A stretch of 64,000 nucleotides of DNA. Origin: Lepraria neglecta. Lineage: Eukaryota > Ascomycota > Lecanoromycetes > Lecanorales > Stereocaulaceae. Positions 59,737 through 64,000 of this stretch are shown piece after piece; positions within the stretch are counted from its first letter, which is position 1; the number at the start of each line of letters is the position of its first letter. The notes beneath the pieces are model-generated. The model did no database searches. It saw nothing but the letters and a program-made list of their open reading frames with translations, and had not been told where the DNA came from. Position numbers and translations under genes: made by a program. The stretch spans positions 434,001-498,000 of the forward strand of contig CM065650.1 of the NCBI GenBank assembly GCA_033220425.1. Direction: 5' to 3'.

Positions 59737-62700
59737 ATGACGAAGCATACAGGGGCAGCAAAGTCAGTGCCTGGTCTCCCGCCACGCCACGATTCGTCTA
59801 TCGCTGTAGAAGAACCTGGCGCTCGCGAACCGGGTGCGGTCACCTTTCCGCCCCTCCATCGCTTGATCATCACTATTACGAAAGGGGTGTATATATGGGA
59901 TGTTTACGGTGTTACCGAGATCTTTCGCTCGGGTTCTGAAGGCATTGTGGCTGCCAAACGAATCGCCATTAGCCGTGAAATGCTTGCAGTCGCCGACAGC
60001 CAAGTGGTAGTACTGCATGAGTTGAATGGCGGACTGCAGAAAAGCTACCGATTGAAGGGCTCAGAAGTCAGCACTGTCGGTCACATGTCTTATACTAGTA
60101 CTGATTGTTCAAGCAGGGCCGTGTTAGGCTACTCAAGTACGACAAGGAATCAAAGAACCTCTTCTTTACAACGACGCTTCAAAACTCTGTGCAGTCATAC
60201 TCTTTACAACGTTCGAAGCTCTTGGATCCCTCTCATAACCATCCTTCGCCTCCGTCCGTATTTGTAATTTCGTGCAACTCCCAATTTTTACTCTCTACAT
60301 CGGTAGCCCCACCTACGATATACCTTACAAATCTATTGGTCCCTTACACCGCCAGTACTACTTCGGCCACATTGCTCTTCGTCTTCGGTAGTTGCCGCGG
60401 CTTTCCACCCAGACCGTGAGGACTTCTTCCTCCTAGCTTTCGTAGACGGCACAGCTGCAGTCTTCGACGCTTTACACTTCTTCCGAAACCATGGTAGAGG
60501 CGACCGTCGAAGAATTGACGCGGTTCCTGGCAGTGGTGGTGAAATAGCGTTTATAAAAGGCCTTCATGCTACGGGGACATCGGGCGGGAGTCCAAACCGC
60601 AATGATGTCGGAACCTTCGACGGCTACGACCCTGTCACAGGTATTGTTGGGATTGGAAGCGAGGCTATTGGTATAACAGCCGTAGCATTTGTTCCCGGAC
60701 GCAGCGTAACGGCAGTCACTGTTGGCGCTGATGGTAAATGTTGATTTGTCGACTTCACGCAACTCACAAAACAAAGGCTGTCTTACTAAGGTCCTGGCAT
60801 GTGAGGCGACCAGCAACAAGCTTATTAATAGTCTGTTCGTCGCAACGACCAGCTTCAAGACAGCTGGATGGGGTGGGTGATGCAGGGCCCTCAAAAAGCC
60901 TTGAGGAGTCGAATGAAGCCTACTACATCGCTATAGGCCGTCAAGATGGGAGGGTCCTACTATTTGATCTTGATAGCAAGCCACTAGGGAATCAAACCTT
61001 GGACGCGGATGGTTCTCGGATTATCGATGTGGAATGGACGCCCATTGAAAGGAGGCTTCACAGCGCCGAATGCCCGCGAAGAATGGCCGGACGAACTGTC
61101 CCTCATTTGCCTATACCCGTTAGAAAGGAAAAGACCAATAAAGTCTACAACTGCGCGAACTCGCCTGCAAAAGAATGAGGTAGAACCTGGACCATCTGAC
61201 CCACCTCATGTCACGACGCTCGATCCTCTGTTTGACCTCTCAACTCCGCGCAAGGCATCAGGACCTGATCACGCAGAAGATCTTGGCAAACAGCCTACTA
61301 AAGAGGCCCGAGAGTCTGACCCAATCTCATCTTCTTCTACGTCCTCAGACGGCATTACGATTGGAAACGAGGCTCCGCCCACATCTAATCATTTTCCTCT
61401 GACAGGCTCTCACATACCCATACACAAGAGGAGAATCTCAGAATCACCTGAAAATGTTGGTAGCACAAAGGTTCATCAGACAGTGGCCGACGAGAGTACG
61501 CCTCCACCCATACCACCCGGACCAAGTCCCAAACCTGGAGGTCGACTGCAGAAGCGCCGTGCTCAGACAGCCAATCAAAATCCAACCTATCTAGACGTAG
61601 TTTCAGAGGCCCGGAGGATAAGTTCAAACCCAAGGGTCACTGGAGTCGTGTTCGGCCCTCGTAAACCTCCTACTCCGAAGACTAAGACCAAGACTACAAC
61701 ACCGACTGCCGCTATTTCTGACAAGAGTCCGGAAGGGGAATGGATTGATGCACCTGAACCACCTCATCATACGGGACTGGAGCCTCCTCAACGCAGGGCG
61801 CCAGAGCCGCCTCCCCATAGAGCAAAGATGTCTCCTCCCTCGTCAGACTGTATAAAAAGCTACAAGATAGCATTATCTCAACTACCTTCTGAGACTTCCG
61901 ATGACACCGTCATTGACTGGTCAGTGGGTCTTACATGACAACCAGTTCCTTCATCACAGCCATCACCGCAAAGGAACATGAGCCTCTCACCAAAACGGCT
62001 GAAGCAGAAAGGCCACGTTAGCTTGTCTGTCTCTACTACTACGTCGCGCGAGACGAACCCTCACCTCTCCTCCACTTCCGACGGCAACGCTAGTCCAATC
62101 GCTCAGTCTCCGACAAGATCGCTAAAGCAGCCATTGCCTATGCTACAGATAACGCATCTATCCGGCGAATGGACCTCTAGAACGGTGCCAAAGCAAAAAG
62201 GTCATGTCAGCGTACCAATCTCTCCTGACACTACTGATACAATTACGCCCAATTCTGCTTCCTCTGATGATCAGATCGTTCAATGGCCATCACTCAAGAA
62301 ATCACCTCGGATCCCAGAGCTCAGCAAGGGTCTTCCCGATCCTTCTCCTGATTCTTCGCCAGAGACAGTGAAGGAGTCAGTTACGGGAATCGTACTCAAA
62401 GGATACTCGATGTCACCTTCACTGTCGAAGCCTTCAAAACTTCGACCAAGCTATACATCCCTCCCTCCTCCTACTAACACCAGCCTAGAGGATGAGCTCC
62501 GCCATTGCAACTGTGCGGCCACTCTGGAATCTACTCTGCAAGCGTCGCGTGCGGATCTTCGTGTGGAAATGATGCAGCAATTTGGGGCGCAGAGAGTCTG
62601 GTTTGAGCATACGATCAAAGGCGAAGAAAACGAGAGGAACATGCTAGCGGTGGAGAATCGGTGGTTGAGGAACGAGTTAGCTAGGATTGAGAAGGAAAAG

Positions 62701-62748
62701 GGGCTGGTCAGTGTTGATGAGAGCGGGATGAGGGTTCGAGAGGTGTGA
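59737..62748 (+). pseudogene. NEDD1-like WD40 protein with C-terminal coiled coil, broken
   Basis: ATG 59737. First exon to 60066, a 47-nt intron, second exon from 60114. WD40 blades: LIITITKGVYIWDVYG, ISREMLAVADSQVVVLHELN, VRLLKYDKESKNLFFTTTLQ, VVAAAFHPDREDFFLLAFVD with GTAAVFDALHFFRNHG, ITAVAFVPGRSVTAVTVGAD, and YYIAIGRQDGRVLLFDLDSK. A Pro/Ser/Thr-rich disordered middle follows. Near the end, ASRADLRVEMMQQFGAQ and ENRWLRNELARIEKEK resemble the C-terminal helix of NEDD1, which recruits gamma-tubulin to spindle poles; that identity is inference. Frame slips occur near 60390, 60775 and 61030. TGA codons lie at 60738 (GKC-stop-FVDF) and 61936 (VGLT-stop-QPVPSS), with the frame open beyond. With so many breaks it is either a pseudogene or error-rich sequence. 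Confidence 0.7.
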
Positions 62749-63347
62749 TTGCGTTGGAAATAGCAATAATGTATACTTATAGCAGTGGTCTTGATGGGTT
62801 AGATGGATGACCTTGGTTGGGCCAGTAGCCTTGGGACAGTCCCCTTAACATCACCATACAGACTCCAAATTTGCCCCATTTTACAGCAATCAAACAGCAT
62901 CTTCTGATTGAAAAGGGCGCTTGAACGCTTCTCAGCTCATGAATGTATTACTTGCTCAGGATGTGCCATCATGATCTTGCACGCCTTTACGAAGTGCAAA
63001 GCTGTGAACATCAATGTCCCTATACTGCTGAAATAGTGGTATAAGTAAACACCATGAGCACAGAACTCAAAAAAAATAGACGAGTGTGCAGCTAAATTGT
63101 AAGATGATTGCTCTGTTAGCAATCGCATACACTTCTGAAGGGGAAAGAGGCACGTAGTCATGAATTTTGAGTTTAACAATCTTGATTTAATATCTGCAGT
63201 GCTGGACTTGGTTCCTTGTGGCACAAAATGGCCGTATCTTACACATGTTACTGCCTCACACGGCAGTCCAGTAACCTTTGATATTACATCCATCCAGGTA
63301 GTAAATCCTGAGTTCGTGTCACATTCTGGCAACTCCCCCTTCCACAC
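62749..63347. other. Intergenic stretch between convergent genes
   Basis: About 600 bp with no recognised feature; it holds the 3' ends of two convergent genes. Confidence 0.5.
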
Positions 63348-64000
63348 CTACAGCACGTAGACAACCCTCCCATCCTTATCCTTTGGCTTCCACTCCAAGT
63401 CCAGCTCCTCCCATACACCCCTGCTGTTCTCCATCATGACGTAGGCCTTACTGGCAGGGTCGAGACCCTCGCCAAGTATACGCGTGCCGGTAATTGTGCG
63501 GACAAGACACTTCTATGCTAGGATCAGCGTGTAAATTTTGGAGCTCATCTCAGGATACTTGCCTTCCCCAAGTGTTCAACCACGTTCTGTGGCCCAGAGT
63601 CTTCTGGTCCTGGCTTGTTCTTCAACGCCTGACCCAGTGCCGCTAGCTCTTTGCGCGTGTCCGCCTCAGGATCACTCCCATATTTCGTAGTGAAGCCAGA
63701 TAGCTTGGACTGCGCCGCCTTCATGAAGGCCGAAGCCAGGTCTTTCTCGTTTTTGGGGACTGCATAGCCTTCGTAGGACTCGGTGGGCTCGGTGGAAGTA
63801 GCTGGAGCCGCCGGAGCATCTGGAGCCTTCACGGGTATGAACGCTGGCGGGATGGGTACGGGCTTTGCGTTCTCGACTTGGGGAGAGCTAGCAAATGAGA
63901 TGAGACTATCGCCTTCAGCCGCGACAGAGGGTCCATGATCGTTTGGGGACGGGGTCGTGATCTGGCTGTCGAAACTGTCAAGCCATTTGTTCGTAGCCGC
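63348..64000 (-). CDS. Hypothetical protein, 3' part (runs off the edge)
   Basis: The reading frame enters at 64000 (KWLDSFDSQITTPSPNDHGP), passes a Pro/Ala/Ser-rich linker, then a helical segment NEKDLASAFMKAAQSKLSGF and LAALGQALKNKPGPEDSGPQ. After an intron that begins GCAAGT and ends CATAG (63564 to about 63510) it closes with KCLVRTITGTRILGEGLDPA and ends DGRVVYVL at stop 63348. I do not recognise the family. The GC-AG intron keeps the frame (LGK joined to KCL) and GCAAGT is the usual GC donor consensus, so the splice is plausible. Confidence 0.65.

Overview
This window reads as genomic DNA of a filamentous ascomycete (Pezizomycotina). Introns are short (about 45-62 nt, GT-AG with CTAAC-like branch points). 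The gene set is also fungal: HET, HeLo and NACHT/NB-ARC incompatibility-type genes, an ascomycete laccase with a C-terminal DSGI plug, a fungal opsin, a DUF7704 protein, RTC5 and a KP4-like protein. I cannot name the species. No rRNA, tRNA or CRISPR array was found by eye.

Layout. 1-4.7 kb is gene-poor with one small broken ORF. 4.8-10.4 kb holds a decayed P450 and a decayed squalene-hopene-type cyclase, apparently a dead triterpenoid locus. 11.0-13.1 kb is a broken HET gene. 13.5-15.6 kb is an intact four-exon laccase. 17.2-18.3 kb encodes a secreted late-sexual-development (LsdA-like) protein. 20.1-20.7 kb encodes a KP4-like secreted protein. 21.1-21.4 kb is a short HeLo-domain gene, facing away from an NB-ARC/TPR gene at 22.4-26.7 kb that carries 22 nearly identical 126-bp repeats; a 288-bp MITE lies between them. 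27.1-31.2 kb is a gene desert. 31.2-35 kb is a housekeeping block (mitochondrial bL36, RCF1, ILV1). 36.1-46.6 kb holds a 4CL-like acyl-CoA synthetase, a phenylalanine ammonia-lyase and a proton-pump-type opsin, separated by gene-poor DNA. 47.9-51.1 kb has a broken APH-type kinase, a small membrane protein and a frameshifted DUF7704 gene. 51.3-52.0 kb is two MITEs back to back, sharing one TA. 52.0-56.8 kb is a degenerate hydrolase-NACHT-ankyrin NLR gene with a piece of ALG5 inside it. 57.4-62.7 kb holds intact RTC5 and a broken NEDD1-like WD40 gene. A partial gene runs off the right edge.

How it fits together. Intact metabolic and housekeeping genes alternate with accessory genes in decay. 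Breaks are concentrated in the specialised-metabolism (P450, cyclase) and self-recognition (HET, NLR) genes. PAL and the 4CL-like enzyme lie on the same strand 3.2 kb apart and could together make cinnamoyl-CoA from phenylalanine. Splice sites below were read by eye from GT/GC-AG signals and frame continuity; no homology search was run.
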